A DNA stretch of 64,000 bases from Bugula neritina (Eukaryota > Bryozoa > Gymnolaemata > Cheilostomatida > Bugulidae), in contig OZ037770.1 in assembly GCA_964035545.1 (NCBI GenBank), forward strand, positions 14,856,642 through 14,920,641. The letters are read 5' to 3'. A program made the translations under genes and the position numbers. Under the pieces are notes generated by a model. The model was not told where the DNA came from. It saw only the letters and a program-made list of their open reading frames with translations, and ran no database searches. How positions within the stretch are numbered: position 1 is the stretch's first letter; every line of letters begins with the position of its first letter. Below are positions 40,401 to 55,400 of the stretch, piece after piece.

Positions 40401-43400
40401 TGGTAGCGATTTATAAAGCATTTTCTCTGGTTGTTAGAACACGGTATTCATCAACTATGACAGTAACACCAGCGTAGTATTTGGTATGACAACCATACAA
40501 GGTACTTGTTCGGAGCTCTGTGGGGCGTACAACTACCATGTGTCACAGTTACAGTTTGTCAACAGCAAGGATCATCTCGGTATGAGTCATGTATAATATG
40601 CCATTATTATTATTTTTCCGTGCTGCATTAACATTACTTGTTTAAAGATATTTTTAATAATAATAATCTTATGACAATGTGGGGGCACTTGAAAGAATTT
40701 TATTGACGTGATGGTTAAATATTTTCTTGTATCCATTAGTTTTATTTTTCAAGTTTTGAGCTGATTAATAGATATTATTGATTTTGTATCTGCATCAAAT
40801 TGCAGTCTTTCTCTGCCACAGTCAACCACATGACGACTCGGGCAGCTTAAGGAGTTTTCCTCTCGCTGCATATGCTCTAAAGTATAACCCAATAGTTTCC
40901 ATAACCCGTCATATGTTCATCAGCAATTAGAGTTTAAAAAATGGCTGACAAAACAGCTTGTATTTTTGTTACATTTTGTTGGCTGGACATTTTCATTTAA
41001 GGTATCGTTTGTCCACTGTGTACTAGTATCTTAATTCTTGCTCAATTTATGATTATGTGAATAACAAGACTCTCTGTTGCTTATGTCATTTCCTGTGCTG
41101 TACAGTGAACTTCCGTTGGAACTACGACGGCGTATTCCGTGACCTTGACGGGTCGTTGAGCGGTGTAGCCGGGGGTAACGTGCTCACTTGGACTGATACG
41201 CTTGACCCGAGCAAGTGTGTCAAGGATGATAGATTCAGTCAGGGAGCTGCACAGGGCGCCGTCTGCGATGAAACCACACAGTTCGCCAGACTCTCATTCA
41301 ATCAGTAAGTTTAGTGTGTTTTTTATTATGTTGTATTATATTATAATATAATATATGTTATTAGTTAAATATTTGATTTTATTATATTGTTACAATATTA
41401 ATGTAATCTAAAACTTTCTGTAATATATTATCACATTATTTTATAAACTATTATAATATATTACTCTTTTATATGATTATCATACGTTACTATTTATATT
41501 ATTGTATTTTATTGTATTATAACATTATATTGTTATACTATGTTGTTGTACTATTCCAGCCCGAACATGGAGTCGATGTTATTCAAGAACGTTCTCATGA
41601 CCAACGAGTTCGGATATCAAGTCGTTCCGTTTGCTGACAAGAGGATGACTCATAAAGCAGGTAACATAAGTCATGCCTGCCTCTTCAGCCAAAAAAATTA
41701 TCTGTTTCATTATGTTATCCAATAGAATACTATCTTAGATTACATGCTCCAATAGAATTATTGCTTAAATTATATAATCCAATAAAATAATCTCTTACAT
41801 TCTTTGCTCCAATGTAATAATGTGTTACTTTATGTACTTCAGTAGGTTATTGTTCTTGTTTACTGAAATGCAGTAACAGTATGTAGTATAACTTTATGTA
41901 AGGATACAGTATAATAATATTCACTTGTTTATTTTGTGAGATTGAGTGAATCTATGAAGTTGTTATGAAGTTGGATTTTGTAAACTAAATTGTAGAACAT
42001 TTAAACACAGCACACTAGATTATATAACACGAAACATTCATGTAATTGTACCTTATTTAGCAATGTTCGGATTTGGTGTGTAGTTCTGGATTAGTTGTAT
42101 GTAGATAAGAGTGTAGGTAGATAAGAGTGTAGGTAGATGGAAGTGTAGGTAGATGGAAGTGTAGGTAGATAAGAGTGTAGGTAGATGAAAGTGTAGGTAG
42201 ATAAGAGTGTAGGTAGATGAAAGTGTAGGTAGATGAAAGTGTAGGTAGATGAAAGTGTAGGTAGATGGAAGTGTAGGTAGATGGAAGTGAAGGTAGATGA
42301 AAGTGTAGGTAGATGAAAGTGTAGGTAGATAAGAGTGTAGGTAGATGAAAGTGTAGGTAGATGAAAGTGTAGGTAGATGAAAGTGTAGGTAGATGGAAGT
42401 GTAGGTAGATGAAAGTGTAGGTAGATTAAAGTGTAGGTAGAGAAAGAATTATTATGAATGTATGTCATATGCCCTTCTCTCTAGGTTGGACAGCCGTCGT
42501 GGAGATAGGTCAAGACTACGAGATGGCGTGGGAGAATATTGAGCATATCACCAACATCAGCTACGATGCCGGCTTTTATGACATGGTTTGTACTGGCATC
42601 ACATCAACAAATAGTCACATTTTATAATATGTACCTTGTATAATGACACAACACTTGTCTTTGAGTAACATACATTATATGTAATTGATAAGTAAATGAG
42701 AAATTGTATGTACGATTATAAAGGTTTAACATAACACTGGAGTTATAATATGTTAAACTTAATATTAACACGGGTATTTCACCCTTCTATCTGGTCATCT
42801 TCGGAATTGAGATAAAATAGTTTAACTACAAGCCTCAAGTTTCTAATTCCCTTAACATTAAGTGAGAGTATTGATTCGTAATTTTTGCCAATCGTAGCTT
42901 TTTTGTATTTCACTCAATTAAGAAGAGCATTTCTTATGCAGAATAATTTTATTTGATAGCTATTTGTATCCTGCAGTGAATTATTTGCATTCGAACCCAA
43001 ACCAGTTGGTAGTTAGTTTACTTTTGATCCGTTAGAAACCTTGACCTTGTTGTTTCAGAGCGGAGGAAATGTGATCATCACTCATAAGGTGGACGCTGAG
43101 CCCGACCGTGTAAACATCCTCGGCACACCCAGAGAACTCTCGGAGGGCTCCGAAAACCCCCTCAACTATAAACAGAACGTTCACGGAGACTTCTTCTACG
43201 ATAAGAACAATAAGAAAATTTCATACATGGGTAAGTTTTGTATGTAAGTTAATGTAAGTTAGTATGTGAGTCATTGTAAGTGAGTTAGTGTCACCTCTAC
43301 GTTAGAAAAGTTTGTGGCAGAGTATGTATCAGCTTTGTGCAGGAGAGTGTAGTCTCGTTTTGCATAACATTTCATTGCAAGACATGGTTGGTTACAGTGT

Positions 43401-46400
43401 CGGACATTAGCAGTAGAGATAAGAGAGAGACGGACAGGAAGTTCGTGGTGCAGAACGTCCAGCCCTCTGCGTACAAGTGCTACTGGCCAGACTGTCAGCC
43501 GCCCCCTGACCCCACCACCCAACCACCCAAAGACGCACGTCCCGATGTTGTTGACATCTGGAGTGACGGTTCCATATGGCCAACTGGCTCCAAACCAGAA
43601 CTTGGCGCGTCAGAAGTTGTCGTTCCTTTTGGTATGACATAGACAATTTTATTTTGACTGTTACGTTTGGTTACGGCAGCATTATGAGTCGGGTACCAAA
43701 GTGAGAGATTTGCATATTTTTTAAGCTTGGAAATGTTTTTGCATAATAGCGTGCGTTGTTTGTAAGCTGTGATTACTCTAATATCTGATTGTCCGTCTTA
43801 CCTTTAGATTACTCCATATTTTAACAAATTGGTCTTGAGAATATTGTATCGCACTATAAGAGCTAGAATAGTTGCCTCAGTTGATTCTGGGAGTTGTCTT
43901 CATGTTTGTACGAAACCCGCTGTTTCAGGACGCTGGATTTTTGTGAATGAGACGCTGATCCAGATTAAGAAGCTCTACATCGACGGAGTTATGGACGTGG
44001 ACAATACGGAGTCAGCAAACCTGGTGTTGGAAGTTGATTTCATGATCATCAGGGGTGGACGATTTATTGCTGGATTTGATGGTGGTGACATGTGAGTGTA
44101 TTTATAGTGTGAAAATTCGGAGTTGTGTTACCTGCAAGGGATGTCAGATTTCTTGTTAATTCTAGAGTTTTTTCGCTCTTTTCTATTTAGACGCTAGTCA
44201 TGTTTTATTTTTATTCATTTAAAAAACTAAAATTCTTAATTCAAAAAGAAGACAAGTTTTTGCATCTGCGCTGAAACCTGTAACAAACTGTTGTGTTATT
44301 TGCAGTTTTCTTTCATCGTGAGTTGTCACATGTCAAATGTGCATGCCATCGCATTGAGCTCTGCTTTAGTACACCCTAGTTTCTGTATCTTATAGATTCA
44401 AGGGCAACCTAGAGATCATACTGAATGGAGACGTCTATTCCGAGAGTGAAAAGGTGAACGGAGGACCTCCGGTAGGGGTCAAGGCCATTGGTAAGTAGGT
44501 CATCTCTGCCCTGTATTGGTTGGCTATAGCTATGTGAGACAGATATTAAGCTCCTTTCTAATTGGTCAGTTATGGCAGTCAAGGAATGTATATTTTTGTA
44601 TTTCTGTTGGGTTTGTTTCTTACCAGGAGGTCTTTAAATATCATGACTGTAACTTTTGTGCTAAATTTTCGTCATATTTCAGTTTTCAATGCCCAAAAGC
44701 TCCATTTTGTAACTCAATAAATAAATAAATACTACAATATACGATGGCTTATTATTTATTAATAAAAACACAACAAGCATTATATTCCCAATGCATATAA
44801 GATATATCTGACTCAACATGGAAACTGTTTTGTTCAACTGAGTTCTTCTAATTACACTGACTCTCTTGTACTTTAGTTGGTTGACTCTATTGCAGGCGTG
44901 TTTGGTGGGCTGGACTTACACGGAGTCGAAGTGAAGCCCGTTATTACTCATCTTGCTGCTACTGTTCAGAAGGGAGACTCCGACATCACCGTCGATGCTG
45001 ACGTGGAGGCATCGGGTTGGAAAGTGAGTCATTCAGTTCTGTTTATTATATTATATTGTATTTATTATATTATATTGTATTTATTATATTGTATTTATTA
45101 TATTGTATTTATTATATTGTATTGTATTTATTATATTATATTGTATTCATTATATTATATTGTATTTATTTTATTATTTTATATTCATTATTTTATATTG
45201 TATTTATTATATTATATTTCATGCATTATATTGTACTCTTTTATTTTATAATATATTATGTTTTATTATATTATTTTATGTTGTATTACATATTGTATTT
45301 TTAGAAAATATTATTTTGTATTTTTTCGATATACCATTGCGTTAATTTCGAACAAATATTAGTTTTAAATAATTTTATTTGACAATTCTATGTCTTTGAA
45401 TGAAAGATGTTATTTTTAGGTATCTGATAAAATCATGATAACTGCCACCACGTACGACGCACATCAGACAGAAATACGTACCATTTTCGCCATCAGTGAA
45501 GGAGCGATCACTTTGGACGAGCCACTGGAGTTCGGCCATCTTGGTTGGTTTTCTAGAACATGTCATTACATTGATTTGCGTTTGTGTATTACTGTAGGAC
45601 AGTTAGATTTTGCTCTACAATGTCTAATAAAGCATCTTGCCTACTTATACCACAACAATGTAGTACTTTTACATGTAGGTTATTGTTGATAGTCTGCTCA
45701 GTGCATTAACTTTGCATACACCAGGTGTATAATATGTAGTTTATATAGATTATATAATATAGTATATAGATTCTATAATATAGTATATAGATTATAAAAT
45801 ATAGCATATAGATTTTATTATATAGTATATAGATTCTATAATGTAGTATATAGATTCTATAATATAGTATATAGATTATATAATATAGTGTATAGATTCC
45901 ATAATATAGTTTATAGATTATATAATGTAGTATATAGATTCTTTAATATAAAATATGGATTCTCTGATATAAAATATATAGGTTCTATAGTCATACACAA
46001 GTATAAAAGATTTGTATGATAAAACATTTTCAAATATATCAGCCCACAGTATTTGTAGTCAAAACCTGCTCAAGGTATTATTAAAAGTCTGAGTGTATCA
46101 AACTAATGTGTAGGTGAGGTGATTACGGACGACAGCGGTGACGTCCACTACCTGGCGGCAGAAGTCGCCCTGCTCACTCGTAACATCGTCATAAGGAGTG
46201 GAGGTGATATCGAGGCTGCCAGGAAGGCAGGTCTGGGCGGAAGAGTGCTCGTGTCAGCTGCCAACTTCCCCGATAGCAACGGGGTTGATACAACGAGATT
46301 TGGTGAGGGCTGACGGACTCAACGTATACATACTTTGCTCTGTGCATGTTTGTCTGTCAAATAATTGTTACATACTGTACGTTTCTGCATAGTCGTGTGA

Positions 46401-49400
46401 CTATGTAACTTACTTCTAGAGGTGACTCACTTTAATGAGTAACTTACTTTAATGTGTCTTTAGCTACGCCGTAAGTGTAATATGTCTCACAGGATATTAT
46501 ATCTCTTGTGAGACAACACGAGTCCAATGTCAGAATTCATATTTAACTTGCTCAGTCTTTTTCAATGTGTGATTGTGAAGATTTCTCCGCAGCCCCTTGC
46601 ATGATTCTGGTTTACTGTATGTGCAATAAGGTGCAGTATATAGTATACTAAAGGTGCTATACACTATACTACCTGTTGTATAGTATATCATAAACAATGT
46701 GATCATACCATTGGTTTGCTTGCACCCAGGCTGGGCTAGAATCAGCTATACACAGTTCATCAACATGGGACAGTACGGCTACACAGAGGCCTTTGACCCA
46801 AGGTATGCCGTTGCCTACGTGGGCACTGGGGAAAATAGCAACATCCGCCCCTGCTTCTTGAAGGGAAATTCATTCGAGGATGGTTTCTCGCCTGCTATTG
46901 GTCTATTCGGTGCCGATGGCCATGATGTCATCAGCAATGTGATGTACAAAGTCGTGGGTGGAGGTGAGATACAACTACCAATTTTTAGTATAATACACAT
47001 ATCATTTGTTATACTCCTGTTTTTCATTTGCTGATGAATAAGAAAGTTAATGTCTTCTGAATGTTGCTTCAACTTTTAATTCTGAGTTGTTAGATTACTT
47101 TGGCCTTTGACTTGCTGAAAAATCTGTCTATACATGTCATCAGAGTTGTGAGAAACTCAAGTTTCTGCAGTCAGTTATTACTATTAAGGCTCAAAGTAAT
47201 TTATTCGGGAGTTTCAAGACTCTAGCTAGTCAAACTATAGTTACGTAGTACTACCAGAGCTAATGGTGTAATAACACAACCAGTTTACATGTGGATATAT
47301 ATGATATGATATTAATATGATTTGATATGATATTAATGTTGCTATGCAGGAATGGTAGTTGATGGCCGCGACCATTATGTCAAGGGCAACATGGTGGCCT
47401 TGAATCTCTGGCCAGGGTCATACGAAGGTCGAAGAGAACTGAAGAATGTCGCTTATGAGTCATCATTCGAACTGACTAAAGCCAGAGAGTCTAAATTCTA
47501 CGATAATATAGTTAGTTACTAGTATATAGTTACTAGTATATAGTTGCTAGTGTATAGTTACTAGTATATAATTACTAGTATATAGGTACTAGTATTTAGT
47601 TACTAGTATTTAGTTACTAGTATATAGTTACTAGTATATAGTTACTAGTATATAGTTACTAGTATATAGTTACTAGTATATAGTTACTAGTATATAGGTA
47701 CTAGTATTTAGTTACTAGTATATAGTATAGTTACTAGTATATAATGTAGTTACTAGCTGCACTTCCTGCGTATTACATCATTTCCTGTCATGTAGGCTGC
47801 TGGCTCCGAGAGGTCCGGATTTAGTTTGGCCGGTGAACTTTGTGAGGATGTGGATCCAGAGCTCTTGGGATGGAAAGGAAACAAAGTTCACTCTTCCATG
47901 TTTGGCGTCATGATTTGGAAAGAAGATACCCTTCCCGAGGAGTGTATCAGAATCTCTGGTGAGTCATTTATAGCACGTGAATAGCTACATTTGTATAGTG
48001 TAATGTAGCATACTATAGCACGTGAATAGCTACATGTGTATAGTATAATATGGCATACTATAGCACATTTTTAACTATAGTAAGTTGCTATGAAGGTTCT
48101 GTTAAAAGCATCACATGGGTTTCAGGTTTCACTGCTTGGAAGAACTTTGACTTTGGTATATTCATCGAGGCCTCCGTCATTCGCATTGAGTTTGAAGATA
48201 ATGACCTGATTGAGAACGGTCTGGGTCTCTGGACTCACACCTTTGGACACGGCTCACTGTCTCACTTTAGGAAGGAAAAGAGCATCTCTTTCAAGAGAGG
48301 TAAAATCAGCATTTCTCATCGTTTTAGTAATTCCTAACAAATAATGCTTATTACTAATCAAGTTTCTCCAATTTAGTAAAAGCGTCTGCATTGGCAGACA
48401 TCTGTAAAAAAAAGATGGAACTAGCATTTCTAACAATCTCTGTTTATCAATGGTTTTTATTTATCAAGCTTGTCTAATCTAAGAAAAAGACTGCATTTGT
48501 GAAAAATAAAAAATATGTCACTTAATGTGGAGATTAGGCTGGAAGTGCAGTTGACTTGTTGTTTTGGATCACAGGCTACGTGGCTGGAGCTACTCCATTC
48601 TTCGACTGTGAGAATGACGTCAAGCCGAGCACTGTGAGCTTTGAGCTCAGTGGTCTGGCCAGATCCTGGAGGAGTCCGAGTGGCGGTAACATGGGTTTCA
48701 GTATGCCCAACGCAGATGGAGCAAGCAACGGTCTACCAACTCATCCATTCAGAGGACGAATGGCTTATCCAACTTTGGACGCTAAGATGGACATTGACGG
48801 TAGGTGTCATTGCTTTACCGCAGACAAGAAATAACTCCACATAGATGTGTGTTTAACAAAGGAGAGCTGTGTGAAATATTACCTCAAAAAATAATTTTAT
48901 CCCTCTAATAGTAATAAGGCACAAGTTTGTATCTGTACCAGGTGTCTAGTTAATTTGAATTTGTGAATTTTCTCGGATTACTAATTACCTCTTCTCCTCT
49001 TCCCTTCTACCGTTGATGCTTTGTGTCTTTGCTTAGGAACTCGGTTTGCCCACTTTGGATCTCGAAGCTGTGACGGAAAGGACGTCATGGATTTCATCAT
49101 CAGCTCAAACATTGCCGCTGATGATGTCAACCACCCAGTAAACGTTCAGAATGTGGTTGTGGAGGACACCGTGGACTTTGACAATATCGCCTTCTTCCAC
49201 TCGCCTAACGTAGGGTAAGTGTAAATATGTATTCTTATGTCCCTTTACCTGCTAGTTACTAACTACTAGTTGCCAATTGCTAGTTGCTAATTGTTAGTTA
49301 CAAACTGTTAGTTGCTAGTTACTAGTTTGTTCTTGCTGATTGCCAATTGATGGTTGCTGATTATTAGTTGCCAGTTGCTGATTAGTAGTTGTCAGTTGAT

Positions 49401-52400
49401 ATTCAATAACTACTAGTTACTAGTTACTAGTTATTAATTGACAGTTAATTCGTGCTAGGGACCAGTTGCTAGTTGCTAGTTGCTCATTCTCACTGCACTT
49501 GAACTGTTGTATGAGAAAGAGGTTGTGTTGTAGGAAAGTCAACCCGTCAGACTGTGTGGACATGGAATGTGACGGGCATAAGAAGAGTCTGATTCACGAT
49601 CTGGACGGAACTCTACTTGGTAAGCTTTGTTTAGACCTACCAGCTTGTGAGTTTAACTGTTGATTGGCAAATATTTCGTTGATTAGGGTGTGGTAATATA
49701 TGGCTAGTTGCAAGGGTGTTGTAACCTAATTTTTTGAATAGTTTTTGGAAGTCAGAAAACTTGTCTCAGCTAGTCCAATTGAATCATTTTTGTGTGTCAC
49801 TTTGTTGCTTATAAAGTTACTAATTAATATTTTATTCAACTATTGGGTTATGCATGAACTGCCCGTTGTTTGTGTTCAGTATTCGCCGATTGTGGCTAAT
49901 TTTCATGCCAGCATCACTCTGTGCTCATTCTGTGCCGGTTGTTTACAGTCTTGTACACGTAATGACTCATACAGGTTGTAGGTGCCCTGTGTTAGCTTAT
50001 ATAGGTCATGTTTGTGTTATCTAGGTCAGTCTGGCGGAACTGTGTTGGATGATGCAGAAGTGAATTGGGACGGAGACGCCAGATATGGTATCGGTGACTA
50101 CAGAATACCGAAGGTCATGCTAACCTTCCCCAACAGCACCACGTTCGATCCTCCCAAGAAACACGGTGAGAATATATCTGAGACGCCATTCTATTGGTTC
50201 TTGCATGGCGACATTAGCTCAAGCGTAACAAGCATACTTCTGTGTTAAAATGTCAAGGTTGTTTGCGTTTGAAGGTATTTACCGAGACAACACGTGCACC
50301 TACATTGACAGCTGGCAGGCGTACCACTGCACAGGACCCAAGTACCGCATGCTCGTCATCGAGTCTATGGACAAGGACACCGAAGTGCGTAGACTTTCTC
50401 CCATAGGTCTCAAGGCTAGGACTGAAGATGGGGGCTACATGGACCTCCTCAACGGGCCTCAGGATCATGGCTGGTGCGCTGGCTATACTTGCCAGAAGAG
50501 AATCTCAACCTTCTGGGCTGTCGTTGCTGATGGTATGCTATAAATAGTTCTGCTATGCTATAAATAGTCATTGTTGTACTATAAATAGCAATCATGTTAT
50601 AAATAATTATTTTCAGTGGTAATCTGGTGAATATATTGAAACATTTTATTCTGTATTTACCGAATTGCTCATGCCTTACTTTATGTATCTTGCAACAGTG
50701 TATTACTTCACGAGTATCGCGTATCACACTGATGTTTTCTTCACTGAGCTCTCCAACTCACTGTATAGTTAAACATTGAGCTCTGCCCTAACCCAGGTGT
50801 GACCTTTGATGTCTACCTGACCGGCACCAACCCCCAACACACCAGGTTCTTCATGCTGCAAGCCGAGGAGGATGAGAGAGTCAGACTGGCCGTCTATTAC
50901 TTCTCTCCTCAGAGACTCGACGTCTTCAAGGACGACATCTACATCTACCCGACTAACGCTGAGATCACAGGAGACGGCAACTACAACCTCAAGGTGAACC
51001 CTTTACTACGAATCAGTAATACATAGCACAAGGAGAGAAAAATAACTAGGTGTCATCTACTTGATGGCACAAAGTCTGTAGTTGAAATTTTAGAGAGTCG
51101 ATTCTGGCTGCTAGAAGTTGTTTACTTTGAACGTTCCGTAGCCTTCTCTAGTCGATGGCTTGTTTAGCGGCAGTTTCCTGTTTATCTAGAACTCATCCAA
51201 TCTGAGTTTCTCACAGAACTTAACAAACTGGCAGGAATGTGACAGGGAAAATATTTTACTTTCACTTTTTAGGTGTCCACTCAAACTCCCTCGGAATATA
51301 TTCCCGATATCGATGCCGCTGCCGGCCAGAACTACTTTGACAGAGAATGGCAGCTCCAATACCTCATACTCAAAGGTTAGTTTCTTAAATCTATCACTAT
51401 TGGCTAAATAAATGTAATATCCATTCCCATTGGCTACAGAGGTGCTACCTTTTGATTGGCTCTGTGCCTCTCAATTTGGCAAACAAATGAAGCAGTTTCA
51501 ATATTTCCTTTTATATCAACAACCTAGCAGTAAACTAAAACTTGCCTAGTGGTTTTTTTAGACATAAGCGATTGAATTCACTTATCATTTAATATTTTTC
51601 AATTACATAACTCTTAGCTCATTCAAATTGTAATGTTACCAAATTAAATGTCACCGTATTAGTCTAATCTCTCACCCTATTGGTCTAATGTATCACCCTA
51701 TTGGTCTAATGTATCACCCTATTGGTCTAATGTATCACCCTATTGGTCTATTGTGTCACAGGAACTGCTGTCGTGGACGTGATTATCAAGGAGGTCGTAC
51801 TCGTGTCACTGACTTTACCGCCGATGACTATTGACGATTTCTTTGGAGAGAAGGTAGTTGGGAACTTGGCAGCATTCCTCGGCATCCCGCCTGAGAAGAT
51901 AAGAATTGTAGACGTGGTCAGCGAGGCCACCAACAGACGAAAACGTGACGTCTCTGGAACCACAATCCAGTTTGAGATAGGTAAGTTCTGAGTCTAATAA
52001 TATAGCTGTGATTCTGTTTTTTTGTTATTAAATTGCCACACTTTATGTAGAGAGTTTTGGGAAATTCATTGCTGTTTCCTTGTGAACAATAAAGCTTATG
52101 TTTAGAAATTTAAGACTGTTATTGCATTATGTATTTTGTTGATTTTTTCTAGATGTTCAAAGATTTTTTCTTACACACCTTAGTAACCTCTTTTCTCATA
52201 ACTGGTGTCATATTTCTTTAGCCGACGCCCCTGTTTCTGGTACGAATGTTACCAACGTGAATGACGGAGATCTCGATCGATCTAAGTTGCTCAACTTGAC
52301 CCGGAAGGTCGTAGACTCGGTGCAACTTGGTACACTCGGCGAGTCCCTCAACCTCACCATCCTTGGCATTGATGTCCAAGAGCCTCTTCCAATACCAGAA

Positions 52401-55400
52401 AGTATGTAGCGCTGTTAGTTATCTCTGTGTGTTACCAGAGAGTATACAGTTCTATTAGTTATATCTGTGTGTTACCAGAGAGTATATATCTCTGTTAGTT
52501 ATATCTGTGTGTTACCAGAGAGTATATATCTCTGTTAGTTATATCTGTGTGTTACCAGAGAGTATATATCTCTGTTAGTTATATCTGTGTGTTACCAGAG
52601 AGTATATATCTCTGTTAGTTATATCTGTGTGTTACCAGAGAGTATATATCTCTGTTAGTTATATCTGTGTGTTACCAGAGAGTATATAGTTCCATTGGTT
52701 ATATCTGTGTGTTACCAGAAAGTATACAGTCAGATGTTAAGATACAATAGACTGTTATGTTTATAACAAATTCATTTCTTTGTAAAAAAAACCTAATATC
52801 TGTAGTCTGTATATTGTATAGAGATACAAAGAGTATAATATACATAGTCTGTATATTGTATAGAGGTACAAAGAGTATAATATACATAGTCTGTAAATTG
52901 TATAGAGGTACAAAGAGTATAAAGCGTTTGTTCTCTCTCCACAGACTCGACTGACTCTAGCTGGGCTCTCCTTACTAACGGCAGCGATGTTTTGGCAGCC
53001 ATCCAAATTCCGAGTGAGATGGAGTACACCACTGAGTTGGTGGCTGACCGTGAGCAGCAGCCTTTCCCCACTCAACCCGAGTTTTCTATGTACGACGCCA
53101 ATGTAAGTAGTACTCACTGTTAGTAGTACTCACTATGAGTCACTGTTAGTAGTAATCACTATCAGTCACTGTTAGTAATACTCATTATCAGTCACTGTTA
53201 GTAATACTCACTATCAGTCACTGTTAGTAGTAATCACTATCAGTCACTGTTAGTAGTAATCACTATCAGTCACTGTCAGTAATACCCATTATCAGTCACT
53301 GTTAGTAATACTCACTATCAGTCACTGTTAGTAGTAGCCACTGAAACCAGTGTTATACTCTAAAGGTAAGCACTAGTCATTGTATAGTTCTTCTATCAAT
53401 CCCTAATATTATAATAAATCTCTTCGCTGTTCTCAGATGGAGCTGGTGGAAATCCTTGGCTCCCGGGGTGACCCGTGGAAGATCCGAGCTGTCCTTGACA
53501 CCAATGCGGCCACTTATCCCACAGCCACTCTGATTGGAGAAACTACCTGTGGGTTCATTGACGGTGTCTGCGCTTTTGAGACTCTGGGCATCTCCCACCA
53601 GGGTTCTGGCTACGTCATCAGTAAGCTCTTTATCTGCTAGTATATATACATATCTGTCGGTGTACTGCTGATAGACCTAGAGCTGATTACTAATGATTTC
53701 TTGTTAAACTATGACTTCAGCACTAATAGAATATCTTGTTTGAATCAGAGCTCCGTGTTCATTTTGCAGTTCTAGTTAGCTGTAAGAGTTCTGAGATTTT
53801 ATATTTTTAATGATTGTCTATTCCGCAGGTCAATTCTTTACTTTACCTCAAGATAGTTTCCTATTTTTCCCATACTGTCTTATGTAATTGTGTAGCAGTA
53901 CACTGTACACCATCTACACTGTACATCATCTACACTGTACGTCACCTACACTGTACGCCATCTAAACTGTACACCATCTACACTGTACGTCACCTACACT
54001 GTACACCATCTACACTGTACACCATCTAAACTGTACATCATCTACACTGTACACCATTTACACTGTACGCCATCTACACTGTACGTCATCTACACTGTAC
54101 ACCATTTCTGTCTGGCAGAGTTTGAAGTATTTGACCCAAGTGAAGCTTCATTTGTTGCCACAAGCGCTTCTATCACCGTGAAGGAGGCAGCACTGAGTTC
54201 AGGCTTCACCTCTGTACCGGACAAAGACATGCCCGTCATGGTGAACGAGACATTCACAGCTGTCGTGGACATCCGGGATCTTTCCTCACAAATGGTAGTC
54301 GAAGATATTGGCTGGAATGTAAGTTTAACTCTTTTTATCAGGTCATGTGACTTCTGAATCTCATGATCAGGTCATGTGACTTTTTAATCTTTTGATCAGG
54401 TCATGTGACTTCTGAATCTCTTGATCAAGTCATGTGACTTCTGAATCTCTTGATCTGATGAATATGGTATTTCTTACGGTTGCTTACATAAAAACCCTTA
54501 TGAACTTATAATCTCTAAGAAATTCTGGTGGAAAAGTTTCTAACAACCTAAGGACTTTTTACTATTCTGTTAAAGGAGCAACTATGACTGGATGCCCTTC
54601 CTAACATCACCTTTACCAAGATTTGAACTACTGATCTTGTGTTTACTATACCAGTGCCACAACCTACAGCAGCTCATGTTGTGGTTGCTGACAGATTTAT
54701 TAGTAGTTTGCAGAATTGTGTTTAAAATGACCTGATAATAAGAAATGTGTCCCCCTCCCTCTTTCCTTATGAAGTGGTGTGATTTCAAATCCCTTGAGTG
54801 GAAGGCAGGTTTATAGGTTTTTTCACTCTTCAACTTTCAGAATGACGTCTGGACGGCTACCATCTCCATATACAGTCCGGAAATTTCTCCCGACACTCAG
54901 CTCCTCGGAACTCTGGAAAAATCATTCGATGTCGCGAGTGGACTCGCTACTTTTGATGATCTTCAAATCACCACCAGGGGAAGGTATGCTGTGTTAGATA
55001 TACCTGTCTAGAGATACTTGTAGTAGAGATACTTGTAGTCGAGATACTTGTAGTAGAGATACTGGTGTAGAGATACTTGCAGTAGAGATACTTGTAGCAG
55101 AGATACTTGGGTAGAGATACTTGGGTATGTAGGAAGTAGTCACTCTATTTGAACTGTTTTTAGGTATTCACTGAAAGCTGATGTCAAATCTGCCACTAAA
55201 ACTTTGACTGCTGGTAGATCAGCCGTGTTTGAAGTTAAGGAAAGTAAGTTGGTATTTATATTATCATTATTATGTAATATATTTTATTATAATATATAAT
55301 TTATTATGTGATATATAATATAATTTATTGTATGAATAGTTTATTATACATATATTATATAATTTATAATAATATAATTTATTATCTTGTACTATTTGAT

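Noticed and set aside
42091-42468. Minus-strand 125-codon open frame
   Set aside because: It is the translation of the 16-bp intronic minisatellite, with periodic composition and no unique part.
45017-45345. Overlapping tyrosine- and isoleucine-rich open frames in three forward frames
   Set aside because: Simultaneous opening of all frames shows low-complexity AT repeat and not coding sequence.
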